From Candidatus Scybalomonas excrementigallinarum (GTDB taxonomy: Bacteria > Bacillota > Clostridia > Lachnospirales > Lachnospiraceae): a DNA stretch of 64,000 nucleotides. The stretch covers positions 1 to 64,000 of the forward strand of contig DVIZ01000114.1 of the NCBI GenBank assembly GCA_018710905.1, given 5' to 3'. Positions 7,931-17,168 of this stretch are shown in pieces (the stretch's first letter is position 1; each line of letters begins with the position of its first letter). The position numbers and the translations under genes were made by a program. Under the pieces are notes generated by a model. That model did no database searches. It saw only the letters and a list, made by a program, of their open reading frames with translations, and had not been told where the DNA came from.

Positions 7931-7958
7931 TTGACAGATTCTTATTTCTGAGTATACT
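7931..7958 (+). promoter_or_regulatory. mgtA promoter
   Basis: TTGACA (7931-7936) and TATACT (7953-7958) are spaced 16 bp, just before the M-box leader. Transcription would start near 7965, giving a leader of about 700 nt. Confidence 0.65.
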
Positions 7959-7969
7959 AATAAAAGAAA

Positions 7970-8176
7970 AGTGAATACCGGTAGGTAAGGCTACTATGGA
8001 GGATACGGACTGCTGCCGCAAAATTATGGAGACATAATGCGTAGGTTTGAACAGGCTTTGTCGAATCAAGGCATAGCATAATGTAGTTTCATCGCCCCAC
8101 AGAGTTAAAGCCCAAACGGTGATAAGTGAGATATTTCCCATGCGTTGTCAGTTGGACTTTGCTTGGGATTTTTTAT
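7970..8176 (+). promoter_or_regulatory. M-box (ykoK) magnesium riboswitch
   Basis: The leader contains the hallmark M-box segments in order. They are GTAGGTAAGGCTACTATGG (7981-7999) leading to GATACG, then CTGCTGCC near 8010, then AAGGCATAGCATAA (8068-8081), ATCGCCCCACAG and TTAAAGCCC ending near 8113. The family senses Mg2+ and shuts off Mg2+ transporter expression when Mg2+ is abundant. A terminator lies at its end and mgtA is the next large gene, as expected. Confidence 0.88.
8136..8176 (+). terminator. M-box expression-platform terminator
   Basis: TCCCATGC (8136-8143) pairs imperfectly with GCTTGGGA (8161-8168), followed by a T run. AAAGCCCAA upstream (from 8107) can compete for TTGGG, which fits a switch between terminator and antiterminator. 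Confidence 0.6.
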
Positions 8177-8265
8177 ATTGTAGGAAACTGTATTTCCTAT
8201 CATATAAAAAAGGACTATGTGCAAACGATGGGCAGCTCGCAAAATAGAGAGTTTTTGCTTTTCGA
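8174..8265 (+). repeat. Dispersed hairpin repeat, family 1 (copy C, diverged)
   Basis: TATATTGTAGGAAA (8174-8187) faces TTTCCTATCATATA (8193-8206). The tail GGACTATGTGCAAACGATG (8212-8230) is a diverged version of GCACTACGTGCGAACGAT. It overlaps the T run of the M-box terminator and so lies inside the mgtA leader. Confidence 0.65.
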
Positions 8266-8299
8266 AAATAGATAAGAAAGAAAGTAGAGGTGAGTGTAT

Positions 8300-8380
8300 A
8301 TGGATCACAGTCGAAGTTGTAACTGGAATTTAATAGAGAATGTGAATAATCAAAAACTATGCGCTCATTTTTATCGGTAA
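8300..8380 (+). CDS. 26-codon ORF in the mgtA leader (possible leader peptide)
   Basis: ATG 8300 is preceded by AGAGGTGAGTGTAT, a good ribosome site at normal spacing. The ORF encodes MDHSRSCNWN followed by 16 more residues ending AHFYR, then TAA. It lies between the M-box terminator and a second hairpin terminator upstream of mgtA. Leader ORFs control mgtA/mgtC transcription in enterobacteria, so a regulatory role is conceivable. No homology is visible and it could be fortuitous. Confidence 0.4.
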   Translation: MDHSRSCNWNLIENVNNQKLCAHFYR

Positions 8381-8454
8381 ATGATAATCGTTTACAAATA
8401 AGAATGTTTCTTTTGCATAGGAAAATTACAGATACAACAAAAGACCAATGATTA

Positions 8455-8503
8455 TCCACAGAGAAGAAAGAGAAAGAGAATTCTTTTCCTGTGGTATTTT
8501 TAT
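8455..8503 (+). terminator. Second hairpin terminator in mgtA leader
   Basis: TCCACAGAGAAGAA (from 8455) pairs with TTCTTTTCCTGTGG (8481-8494), followed by TATTTTTAT. It lies downstream of the 26-codon ORF and upstream of mgtA, so it is a possible attenuator rather than an operon end. Confidence 0.55.
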
Positions 8504-8671
8504 GCCTATTTTTAATAATAACATTAAAAAAGAATTTAAATAATGTATAAAAAAATGTTTTTATAGATTAAATTAAATATAAAAATAATGTTATTATTTT
8601 AATGATTTCTTTGAAACAAAGAGAAAAGGAAAATAGTTGATCTTAAAATAGAAATGCAGGAGGACAAAAGA

Positions 8672-11419
8672 ATGAGAAAAGAAAGAGCAATGAGAAAGCA
8701 AGCTGTTGGAGTTTATCAAGAGGAAGAAAAAAGAAATTTAATTTTTTCCGCTCAAAATCAGGCTGACATTGTGTTGAAAACATGGAATAGTTCCATAGAT
8801 GGATTGGATAAAAGAACGGTTTTGGAAAATCGGGAGCAGTATGGAAAAAATAAAGTAACTTATGAGAAAAAAAAGTCATTTCCACTTCTTTTAATGGAAG
8901 CATTTGTGAATCCATTTACTGCAATTTTATTTGTACTTGCTATTGTATCCACCATTACAGATATTGTCATTCCTATTTGGCAAAAAAATAGAGGGGATTT
9001 CAATCCTATGACAGTGATTATTATTGTAACGATGGTTACGATTTCAGGTGTACTTCGATTGATACAGGAGTCCCGTTCTGGAAATGCGGCAGAAAAATTA
9101 TTGGCGATGATTACGACTACTTGTACGGTGAAACGAATCGAAGGTGGGCAACAAGAGATTCCATTAGAAGACGTGGTGGTGGGAGATATTATTTCTCTCT
9201 CCGTTGGCGATATGATACCAGCCGATCTCCGGTTAATTGAGACGAAAGACTTTTTTGTAAGCCAATCTTCTTTAACAGGAGAAAGTGAGCCCATTGAGAA
9301 AGAAAGTAAAACTAGGGATATCAATTATGATTCTATGACAGACTATAAAAATATTGCTTTTATGGGAAGTAATGTGATAAGCGGAAGTGCGACTGCTGTT
9401 GTAATTGCCGTAGGTGATCAAACGTTGTTTGGCTCTATGGCATCTGCAGTAGGAGGAGAAGCTGTGGAAACTAATTTTACAAAAGGAGTGAATTCTGTTT
9501 CTTGGGTGCTCATTCGTTTTATGTTTTTTATGGCACCGATTGTGTTTGTAATGAATGGACTTACGAAAGGAGATTGGCTCCAAGCATTTTTGTTTGCAAT
9601 TTCCATTGCCGTCGGTTTGACACCTGAGATGTTGCCGATGATCGTAACGACTTGCCTTGCCAAAGGAGCTGTTTCCATGTCCAAAAAAAAGACGGTTGTA
9701 AAAAACTTAAATTCCATTCAAAATTTTGGCGCTATGGATATTTTATGCACAGATAAGACAGGAACATTGACAGAGGATAAGGTGGTGTTAGAATATCACT
9801 TAAATGTCATGGGAGAAAAAGATGATCGTATTCTTCGTCATGCGTATTTAAATAGTTATTTTCAAACGGGCTATAAAAATTTAATGGATTTAGCAATTAT
9901 AAAAAGAACCGAAGAGGAAGAAGAAAAAAATCCAGATCTTATGGATTTATCTTCCGCTTATGAAAAAGTGGATGAAATTCCATTTGATTTTACAAGAAGA
10001 CGGCTATCAACGGTTGTGGAAGATAAGTCTGGAAAACGTCAAATGATAACAAAGGGAGCCGTAGAAGAGATGCTTTCCATTTGTACCTATGTAGAATATG
10101 AAAATGAGATACAACCATTAACAGAGAGCATGAAACAAAAGATTTTAAAGACCGTTGATGAGTTAAATGAGGATGGTATGAGAGTCGTAGCATTAGCCCA
10201 GAAGAATCATCCGTCACCAGTAGGGGAATTTGGAGTTAAGGATGAATGCCATATGGTATTGCTTGGCTATTTAGCATTTCTTGATCCTCCAAAACAATCT
10301 ACAAAAAAAGCGATAAAAGCGTTAAAACAATATGGAGTTACAACAAAAGTTTTAACAGGAGATAATGAAAAGGTGACCCGCTGTATCTGTAAACAAGTAG
10401 GATTACAAGTAAAGCATCTATTGATTGGAGCTGAGATCGATGAGATGGATAATGAAACGCTAGCAAAAGTAGCGGAAAAAACAGATGTTTTTGCAAAGCT
10501 TTCTCCCGATCAAAAAGCTCGGATTGTATCCGTTTTAAGAGAAAATGGTCATACGGTTGGATTTATGGGAGATGGAATCAACGATGCAGTAGCTATGAAA
10601 AATGCGGATATCGGCATTTCTGTTGATACAGCTGTTGATATTGCAAAGGAGTCTGCCGATATTATTTTACTGGAAAAAGACTTGCTCATACTAGAAGAAG
10701 GAATTATCGAAGGAAGAAAAACTTATGCCAATATGATTAAATATATTAAGATGACAGCTTCTTCTAATTTCGGAAATATGTTTTCTGTTTTAATTGCAAG
10801 TGTATTATTGCCATTCCTTCCAATGATGAGCCTTCAATTAATTTTATTAAATTTAATTTATGATCTATCTTGTACAGCGATCCCTTGGGATCATGTGGAT
10901 GAAGAGTTCTTACGTATGCCAAGAAAGTGGGAAGCGCATTCTATTGGAAAGTTTATGGTATGGATTGGTCCAACAAGCTCTATTTTTGACTGGACAACGT
11001 ATATTTTTATGTATTTTATCTTTTGTCCGCTTTTTGTATCTCATGGAGTGCTCTATAACGATTTGGCCAATCACTATGGAGGAAGTCAACTAACACAATT
11101 AAAAGAAGCGTATGAAGCTATGTTTCAAGCTGGATGGTTCGTAGAATCTATGTGGAGTCAAACGTTAGTCATTCACATGATTCGTACGAAGAAGTTACCA
11201 TTTATAAAGAGTCATGCGTCTGCACCTGTTATGCTGTTGACGATGACAGGAATTGTTTTATTGACAATGATTCCATTTACTCCTTTTGGAACTATGTTAG
11301 GTTTTGTTTCCTTGCCACTTTCTTATTTTGCTTATTTGATTCCATGTATTGTACTTTATATGGTGTTAGCTACTAGTATTAAAAAAGCATATATTAGACG
11401 ATATGGTGAACTATTATAA
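8672..11419 (+). CDS. mgtA: Magnesium-transporting P-type ATPase
   Basis: This is a plasma-membrane ATP-driven Mg2+ importer of the P3B class. The 915 residues follow the standard order. An N-terminal cytoplasmic tail leads to TM1-2 (about 75-125), then the actuator domain with LTGES near residue 200, then TM3-4. The phosphorylation domain has DKTGTLT with Asp361. The nucleotide-binding domain follows, then GDGINDA near 634 and six C-terminal TM helices. The start at 8672 is set by AGGAGG at 8658-8663; an in-frame ATG at 8654 lies upstream of that site. An M-box riboswitch, a 26-codon ORF and a second terminator lie in the leader. A 50-residue membrane protein is encoded 63 bp downstream. Confidence 0.96.
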   Translation: MRKERAMRKQAVGVYQEEEKRNLIFSAQNQADIVLKTWNSSIDGLDKRTVLENREQYGKNKVTYEKKKSFPLLLMEAFVNPFTAILFVLAIVSTITDIVIPIWQKNRGDFNPMTVIIIVTMVTISGVLRLIQESRSGNAAEKLLAMITTTCTVKRIEGGQQEIPLEDVVVGDIISLSVGDMIPADLRLIETKDFFVSQSSLTGESEPIEKESKTRDINYDSMTDYKNIAFMGSNVISGSATAVVIAVGDQTLFGSMASAVGGEAVETNFTKGVNSVSWVLIRFMFFMAPIVFVMNGLTKGDWLQAFLFAISIAVGLTPEMLPMIVTTCLAKGAVSMSKKKTVVKNLNSIQNFGAMDILCTDKTGTLTEDKVVLEYHLNVMGEKDDRILRHAYLNSYFQTGYKNLMDLAIIKRTEEEEEKNPDLMDLSSAYEKVDEIPFDFTRRRLSTVVEDKSGKRQMITKGAVEEMLSICTYVEYENEIQPLTESMKQKILKTVDELNEDGMRVVALAQKNHPSPVGEFGVKDECHMVLLGYLAFLDPPKQSTKKAIKALKQYGVTTKVLTGDNEKVTRCICKQVGLQVKHLLIGAEIDEMDNETLAKVAEKTDVFAKLSPDQKARIVSVLRENGHTVGFMGDGINDAVAMKNADIGISVDTAVDIAKESADIILLEKDLLILEEGIIEGRKTYANMIKYIKMTASSNFGNMFSVLIASVLLPFLPMMSLQLILLNLIYDLSCTAIPWDHVDEEFLRMPRKWEAHSIGKFMVWIGPTSSIFDWTTYIFMYFIFCPLFVSHGVLYNDLANHYGGSQLTQLKEAYEAMFQAGWFVESMWSQTLVIHMIRTKKLPFIKSHASAPVMLLTMTGIVLLTMIPFTPFGTMLGFVSLPLSYFAYLIPCIVLYMVLATSIKKAYIRRYGELL

Positions 11420-11482
11420 ATTCATTGTACAGGATAATAGAAGATTTTAGATAAAAAATAAAGTTGTTTGGAGGGATTGAAA

Positions 11483-11635
11483 ATGAATTGGACAAATCTT
11501 TGGATGAAACTATTTGGAACAACAAGATTATTTGGAATCGATATGGGATTTTGGGTTTCTCTTTGTTTTTGCATTTTAATCGTTATTGCCATGAATATTA
11601 TTTTTTGGAGTCGAAAGCCAATAAAGAGTGAATGA
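11483..11635 (+). CDS. Small single-span membrane protein downstream of mgtA
   Basis: This 50-residue ORF has a strong ribosome site (TTGGAGGGATTGAAA before ATG). The N-terminal ~20 residues are amphipathic (MNWTNLWMKLFGTTRLFG). Residues about 22-42 form one hydrophobic helix, followed by a basic tail WSRKPIKSE. It is followed by a terminator, so it is the last gene of the mgtA transcript. Small membrane proteins that tune MgtA/MgtB stability are known in enterobacteria (MgtS, MgtR). An analogous partner role is inference from position only. Confidence 0.7.
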   Translation: MNWTNLWMKLFGTTRLFGIDMGFWVSLCFCILIVIAMNIIFWSRKPIKSE

Positions 11636-11666
11636 TGGAAGAAAAATCGAATTATGTAGAAGATAG

Positions 11667-11713
11667 AAAAGCGTGAACCAACGGGATAAAAATCCATTGA
11701 TTCACGCTTTTTA
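11667..11713. terminator. Bidirectional terminator
   Basis: AAAGCGTGAACCAA (11668-11681) pairs with TTGATTCACGCTTT (11698-11711), with A and T runs on the two sides. It separates the mgtA unit from the converging xanthine dehydrogenase-like gene. Confidence 0.85.
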
Positions 11714-11744
11714 TCGTTTCCTTATGGGAAGACAAACAGTTCCA

Positions 11745-14306
11745 TTATTTTTTCTTACGAGAATAAGGGGTATCTTCCAATGGGAGACTTGTTCGGAATT
11801 TGCCATCTTTTAAATAATAAGCTAACTGTACCGCTGGTGGTGTTGGAATAGAAGCAATTTCACCAATTCCTTTTGCGCCACAAGCTAAGTTAGAAGAATT
11901 CTTTTCTATTAATATAGAAGTAACAGGTGGTGTTTGAGAAGAGCGGAACAATCCTAATGTACCAAACTTAGCCGTTGGTTTTCCATGATCGAGCGGAAAA
12001 TCTTCTGTTAAAGAATAGCCAAGGCTCATAACAACACCGCCATCGATCTGACCTTCAATATTGATTGGGTTGATGGCATGACCGATATCGTGTGCGGCTA
12101 TAACACGAGCAATTTTTCCATTCTCTGCTAATTCTACAAGATGAGTGGCATAGCTATAGGCAATATGATTTTTTGGATGTTCTTTCTCAGAGTTCAACGG
12201 ATCTGTGACTCCTGTATATTCTCCTAAAAATTCCTGACCTTCTAAATCGGATAATGTTTTACCAGCATTTAATTGTTCTTTTAATTTCAATGCGGCAAGT
12301 CGAGAGGCCTCTCCTGTAAATAAAGTCTGTCTAGAAGCGGTTGTAACACCAGCGTCTGGAGAAGTAGAGGTATCTGGCGTTTGATAGGCGGTGAAAGAAT
12401 GAGGAATGTCAGCGGTTTCACATACAATTTGTGTGAGAATCGTTCCAAGTCCCTGTCCAATACAAGCAGCACCACTATAAATCTCTACGATGCCATTGTG
12501 GATAACGAGACGACATCTTCCTGTGTCCGGAACACCCACTCCAAGACCAGCATTTTTGATAGAACAGGCAAGACCTGCTTTTGGATTCGCATCCACATAA
12601 GGTTTGATTGCTTCTAATGTTTCAACAAGGGCAGTGGATTCGTCAGCAAGCTGACCGTTTGGTAAGTATTGTCCAGGACGAATAGCATTGCGGTACCGAA
12701 TTTCCCAAGGGGTGATACCAACCATTTCTGCTAATAAGTTTAAGTTACATTCTACAGCAAAACAGCTTTGTGTGACACCAAATCCACGGAAAGCGCCAGC
12801 AGGTGGATTATTTGTATAGTAAGCTTTTCCATCAATAACAATATCGCTATAGTGATAAGGGCCAGGAGCATGAGTACAAGCTCTTTGAAGTACAGGTCCT
12901 CCAAGAGAAGAGTAAGCACCAGTATCCGAAATGATTTCTGCTTTTAAAGCTGTTAAATAACCGTTTTCGTCACAAGCACTTGTACAAGTGATTTCCATTG
13001 CATGACGTTTTGGATGAATTAAAATACTTTCCTGTCTAGTTAAAGATACTTTAACAGGGGCATGAGAGGCGAGCGCTAAAATAGCTGCGTGATGTTGTAC
13101 GCTCATATCTTCTTTTCCACCAAAGCCACCGCCTACCATCATGGCAGTTACATGCACTTTATCCATCGGAAGGCCAGTTGCCTCAGAACATTCCTTTTTT
13201 GTCTGCCAAACGCTTTGATCGCTAGAATAAATATGTACACCATCCCCTTCTGGCATAGCAATTGCAGTTTCTGGTTCTAAGAAAGCGTGTTCTGTTGGTG
13301 GGACACTATAGTGTTTTGTCACAACATATTTGGAATTTTTTATTTTTTCTTCTGCATTTCCTCGAACTAAATGTTCATGAGCTAATAGATTGCCGTCTTC
13401 ATGAACAAGGGGTGCATTTTCTCTTGCGGCTTCTTCAGGAGAAAAAACGCCTTCTAATTCTTGATATTCAATAGAAATCAGTTCTTTTGCTTTTTTTAAG
13501 GCTTCTTTTGTTGTAGCAGAAATTAATACAAGAGCATCTCCAAGGAAATGTGTGATACCTCCAACAGGAATTAATACATCATAATCCTTTTTTAAATGTC
13601 CAATTTTCTTGTTCCCTTTTAAGTCATCTGCCGTTAAAACAGCGACAACTCCTTCCACTTCTTTTGCTTTGCTTGTATCAATAGAAAGAACTCTAGCTCT
13701 TGGATAAGCAGAACGAACAGCACTTCCATAGAGCATATTTGGGAAGGTTAAGTCATCAACATAAGTTGCAGTTCCAAGTGCTTTATCGATGGCATCAATA
13801 CGAATGACATTTTCCCCTGTTACATTCAAGTTTTCTTCTTCTGGAACTGGAAGGTTTTCACGGAATAATTTTGCTGCAAGAAGAATGGCCTCTTCAATTT
13901 TTTGATAACCAGTACAGCGACAAATATTATTTCGAATTGCGTTTTTAACGTCTTCTTTTGTTGGATTGATTATTCTATCTAGAAGACCTTTGGCACTAAT
14001 TACCATACCAGGAGTACAAAAACCGCATTGGACTGCTCCAACGTGTGCGAAAGCATATCCATAGACTTCTTTTTCACGTTTGCTTAAACCTTCCACCGTG
14101 ACAATTTGTTTTCCATCGGACTTTGCAGTTGTTAAGACACAGGCTTTTGTTGGTTTTCCATCTACAAGGATCATACAAGTACCACAAGCCCCTTCTGAAC
14201 AACCATTTTTTACAGATGTAAGCCCCATAGTTTCTCTGAGAAATGGGAGCATTTTTTCCTCTTTTTCTGTTTTTATTTCTACACCATTTACATAAAACGT
14301 ATACAT
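11745..14306 (-). CDS. Fused FeS-molybdopterin xanthine dehydrogenase-like hydroxylase
   Basis: This is an 853-residue single-chain enzyme of the xanthine oxidase family, expected to hydroxylate a purine or similar heterocycle. The N terminus holds two [2Fe-2S] sites: Cys36/41/44/56 in a ferredoxin fold, and Cys94/97/129/131 in CGFC and CRC. After a linker (about 150-165) come the molybdopterin-binding domains, with GGGFGGKED, AFRGFG, the GQG segment near IGQGLGT and GAKGIGE near the C terminus. The fused layout and length match what I recall of the selenium-dependent molybdenum hydroxylases of anaerobes. The substrate and the selenium requirement are inferred. No FAD (CoxM) subunit or Mo-cofactor gene is adjacent. 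AGGAGG precedes the start. Confidence 0.88.
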   Translation of the reverse strand: MYTFYVNGVEIKTEKEEKMLPFLRETMGLTSVKNGCSEGACGTCMILVDGKPTKACVLTTAKSDGKQIVTVEGLSKREKEVYGYAFAHVGAVQCGFCTPGMVISAKGLLDRIINPTKEDVKNAIRNNICRCTGYQKIEEAILLAAKLFRENLPVPEEENLNVTGENVIRIDAIDKALGTATYVDDLTFPNMLYGSAVRSAYPRARVLSIDTSKAKEVEGVVAVLTADDLKGNKKIGHLKKDYDVLIPVGGITHFLGDALVLISATTKEALKKAKELISIEYQELEGVFSPEEAARENAPLVHEDGNLLAHEHLVRGNAEEKIKNSKYVVTKHYSVPPTEHAFLEPETAIAMPEGDGVHIYSSDQSVWQTKKECSEATGLPMDKVHVTAMMVGGGFGGKEDMSVQHHAAILALASHAPVKVSLTRQESILIHPKRHAMEITCTSACDENGYLTALKAEIISDTGAYSSLGGPVLQRACTHAPGPYHYSDIVIDGKAYYTNNPPAGAFRGFGVTQSCFAVECNLNLLAEMVGITPWEIRYRNAIRPGQYLPNGQLADESTALVETLEAIKPYVDANPKAGLACSIKNAGLGVGVPDTGRCRLVIHNGIVEIYSGAACIGQGLGTILTQIVCETADIPHSFTAYQTPDTSTSPDAGVTTASRQTLFTGEASRLAALKLKEQLNAGKTLSDLEGQEFLGEYTGVTDPLNSEKEHPKNHIAYSYATHLVELAENGKIARVIAAHDIGHAINPINIEGQIDGGVVMSLGYSLTEDFPLDHGKPTAKFGTLGLFRSSQTPPVTSILIEKNSSNLACGAKGIGEIASIPTPPAVQLAYYLKDGKFRTSLPLEDTPYSRKKK

Positions 14307-14577
14307 ATATACTATCCTCCTAAAATAAATAAAAAGTCTGAGATAAGTATAACAAAAGATAAGAAAAATGCTGTTGGATATACAACAATTTATAAGAAAA
14401 GATGAATCTTAACTATTTCTTTATGTATAAAATAGAAAAAGAAAAGGATGATTTTAAGGAATTTATAAGGAAAATGAATAGGTAGAAAAAATAATAGTAG
14501 TAATCTTTATTAATAAGCGTAATATAAAGAACTATAAAATAACTTATTTGTGAAAGGTAAGAAATGAAAAAAATTTC

Positions 14578-14606
14578 TTGACATTTTTATGGGGAGGTGT
14601 TATAAT
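14578..14606 (+). promoter_or_regulatory. Consensus promoter of eno
   Basis: TTGACA (14578-14583) and TATAAT (14601-14606) are separated by exactly 17 bp, a perfect match to the sigma-A consensus. This fits very strong expression of enolase. The expected start near 14613 leaves a leader of about 200 nt. Confidence 0.9.
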
Positions 14607-14612
14607 TCAGAC

Positions 14613-14688
14613 AGTTAGTAAACGCTAACTTTCGGTTATAAAATCTTCGTTATTAATAGGAACGATTGCTTCCGTTCCTATTAATAAC
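14613..14688 (+). promoter_or_regulatory. Two hairpins in the eno leader
   Basis: AGTTAG/CTAACT (14613-14630) forms a small hairpin at the very 5' end of the transcript. A 16-bp perfect stem follows: GTTATTAATAGGAACG (14649-14664) with CGTTCCTATTAATAAC (14673-14688), loop ATTGCTTC. No T run follows, so it is not a terminator. Likely roles are mRNA stabilisation or regulation (inference). I see nothing else in 14689-14800 beyond A/T-rich leader. Confidence 0.6.
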
Positions 14689-14783
14689 AGATAAATACTT
14701 TATAAATAATATAGAAAAGACATTATATTTTGTAAACTTTTTTAAAAGGGGACAAGACAAATAGAATAAGTGGAGAATTTTAA

Positions 14784-16115
<1,332 letters not shown>

Positions 16116-16117
16116 GA

Positions 16118-16320
16118 GGTAGATGCTATGGACGGTAAGAAACCATTATAATAGGTTTCTTACAGCGTCTATGCTTATGAAAACATAGTGAAAAAAGAAA
16201 CCCGTAAGGAGAGTTTCTTATTACTTACATAAAGGTAACGAGCCATGCGGGAGCATTTATGCCCACATATGGCGACTACCTATGACCGTGAGAAGTTCGC
16301 AAAGCGCACTTCTCATCGTT
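16118..16320 (+). ncRNA. Hairpin-rich eno trailer, candidate structured RNA
   Basis: The stretch between eno and ahpC folds into consecutive strong hairpins. H1 (16125-16174) has GTAAGAAACC/GGTTTCTTAC extended by ATGGACG/CGTCTAT. H2 (about 16188-16213) is AAGAAAC/GTTTCTT. H3 (about 16219-16284) is nested: AGGTA/TACCT, GCCAT/ATGGC, and GCAT/ATGC closed on TT. H4 (16289-16315) is TGAGAAGT/ACTTCTCA. I recognise no known family and see no promoter of its own. It may be a processed 3' UTR, an independent small RNA or leader structure for ahpC. Confidence 0.45.
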
Positions 16321-16328
16321 ATAAATAA

Positions 16329-16348
16329 TAGTTAGTTTTGACTAACTA
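16329..16348 (+). promoter_or_regulatory. Inverted repeat upstream of ahpC
   Basis: TAGTTAGT (16329-16336) and ACTAACTA (16341-16348) are perfect arms around TTTG. It sits 31 bp before the ahpC start and resembles AGTTAG/CTAACT at the start of the eno transcript, so a shared operator or RNA element is possible. Confidence 0.35.
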
Positions 16349-16379
16349 ATAGAAAGAAGAAAGAAAAGGAGAAAAAGAT

Positions 16380-16943
16380 ATGTCATTAATAGGAAAAAAA
16401 GTAAGTGATTTTAAAGTACAGGCTTATGTGAATGGAGAATTTAAAGAAATTACAAGTGAGATGATCAAAGGAAGATGGAGTTTATTCTTCTTTTATCCAG
16501 CGGATTTTACTTTTGTTTGCCCAACAGAATTAGAAGATTTAGCAAATAAATATGAAGAATTCCAAAAAATTGGCTGTGATATTTATTCTGTTTCTTGTGA
16601 TACTCATTTTGTGCATAAGGCATGGCATGATACATCCGATCGCATTAAAAAAATTCAATATCCAATGCTCGCGGATCCGACTGGAAAGTTAGCTCGTGAT
16701 TTCGATGTGATGATCGAAGAAGAAGGAGTAGCAGAAAGAGGCGATTTCATTGTGAATCCAGAAGGAGAAATTGTTGCATATGAAGTAACAGCAGGGAATG
16801 TTGGTAGAAATGCAGATGAGATTTTCCGCCGTGTACAAGCCTCTCAATTTGTAGCAGAACATGGAGATGAAGTTTGCCCAGCAAAATGGCAACCAGGAGC
16901 AGAAACATTAAAGCCAAGTCTTGATCTTGTTGGTTTGTTATAA
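16380..16943 (+). CDS. ahpC: Alkyl hydroperoxide reductase subunit C, 2-Cys peroxiredoxin
   Basis: This cytosolic peroxidase reduces H2O2, organic peroxides and peroxynitrite. The 187-residue typical 2-Cys peroxiredoxin has peroxidatic Cys47 in FTFVCPTE and resolving Cys166 in DEVCPAKW. It also has the C-terminal extension with PSLDLVG found in AhpC. The start has AAAGGAGAAAAAGAT upstream. The next large gene is an AhpF-like reductase carrying a CTMC redox site, its expected electron donor. A terminator separates the two genes, so they may be expressed at different levels. Confidence 0.97.
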   Translation: MSLIGKKVSDFKVQAYVNGEFKEITSEMIKGRWSLFFFYPADFTFVCPTELEDLANKYEEFQKIGCDIYSVSCDTHFVHKAWHDTSDRIKKIQYPMLADPTGKLARDFDVMIEEEGVAERGDFIVNPEGEIVAYEVTAGNVGRNADEIFRRVQASQFVAEHGDEVCPAKWQPGAETLKPSLDLVGLL

Positions 16944-16984
16944 AAATAAGAAAATGTAGGAAAATAACGGCATTATCGTAAGAG

Positions 16985-17022
16985 AAAGAGGAGGTTGTAA
17001 AAAAAGCAACTTCCTCTTTTTT
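16985..17022 (+). terminator. Terminator of ahpC
   Basis: AAAGAGGAGGTTG (16985-16997) pairs with CAACTTCCTCTTT (17008-17020), closed by an A-rich loop and followed by T residues. Confidence 0.8.
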
Positions 17023-17060
17023 GTGTGATAGGAAATTTCTTGCAAAGCTAGTTATTCTAG
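17023..17060 (+). repeat. Dispersed hairpin repeat, family 1 (partial copy D)
   Basis: GTGTGATAGGAAATTTCTTGCAAAGC matches the left half of the family, TATAGGAAATTTCTCGCAAAG. The right arm and the GCACTACG tail are missing. Again it abuts the T run of a terminator. Confidence 0.55.
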
Positions 17061-17105
17061 TTCTAGAAGATAGTAAGCCAACAAAAGTTAAAGGAGGATC
17101 CATAT

Positions 17106-17168
17106 ATGTGTCCGAATGGTATCGCATACTTAGCAGTGTTTCAAAAAAGAAAGGAGAAAATGGATTGA
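17106..17168 (+). CDS. 20-codon ORF translationally coupled to the reductase
   Basis: ATG 17106 follows AAAGGAGGATCCATAT, a very strong ribosome site. The ORF encodes MCPNGIAYLAVFQKRKEKMD and stops at TGA 17166-17168, overlapping the TTG start of the reductase (17165). The second ribosome site AAAGGAG lies inside it. This is classic geometry for translational coupling. Whether the peptide matters is unknown. Confidence 0.4.
   Translation: MCPNGIAYLAVFQKRKEKMD

Noticed and set aside
9272..9717. Reverse-strand ORFs within mgtA
   Set aside because: They mirror the codon pattern of mgtA, lack ribosome sites and encode low-complexity sequence. The same applies to many reverse-strand frames in mutS, speE and the pilus genes.
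16329..16348. PerR box upstream of ahpC
   Set aside because: TTATAAATAATA nearby shares only part of the PerR consensus (about nine of fourteen positions). The better inverted repeat is a different sequence.
17021..17164. N-terminal extension of the AhpF-like reductase
   Set aside because: The frame is open upstream, but its start lies in a repeat and no conserved sequence precedes RDFYDAVIVGGG. The TTG at 17165 has the proper ribosome site.
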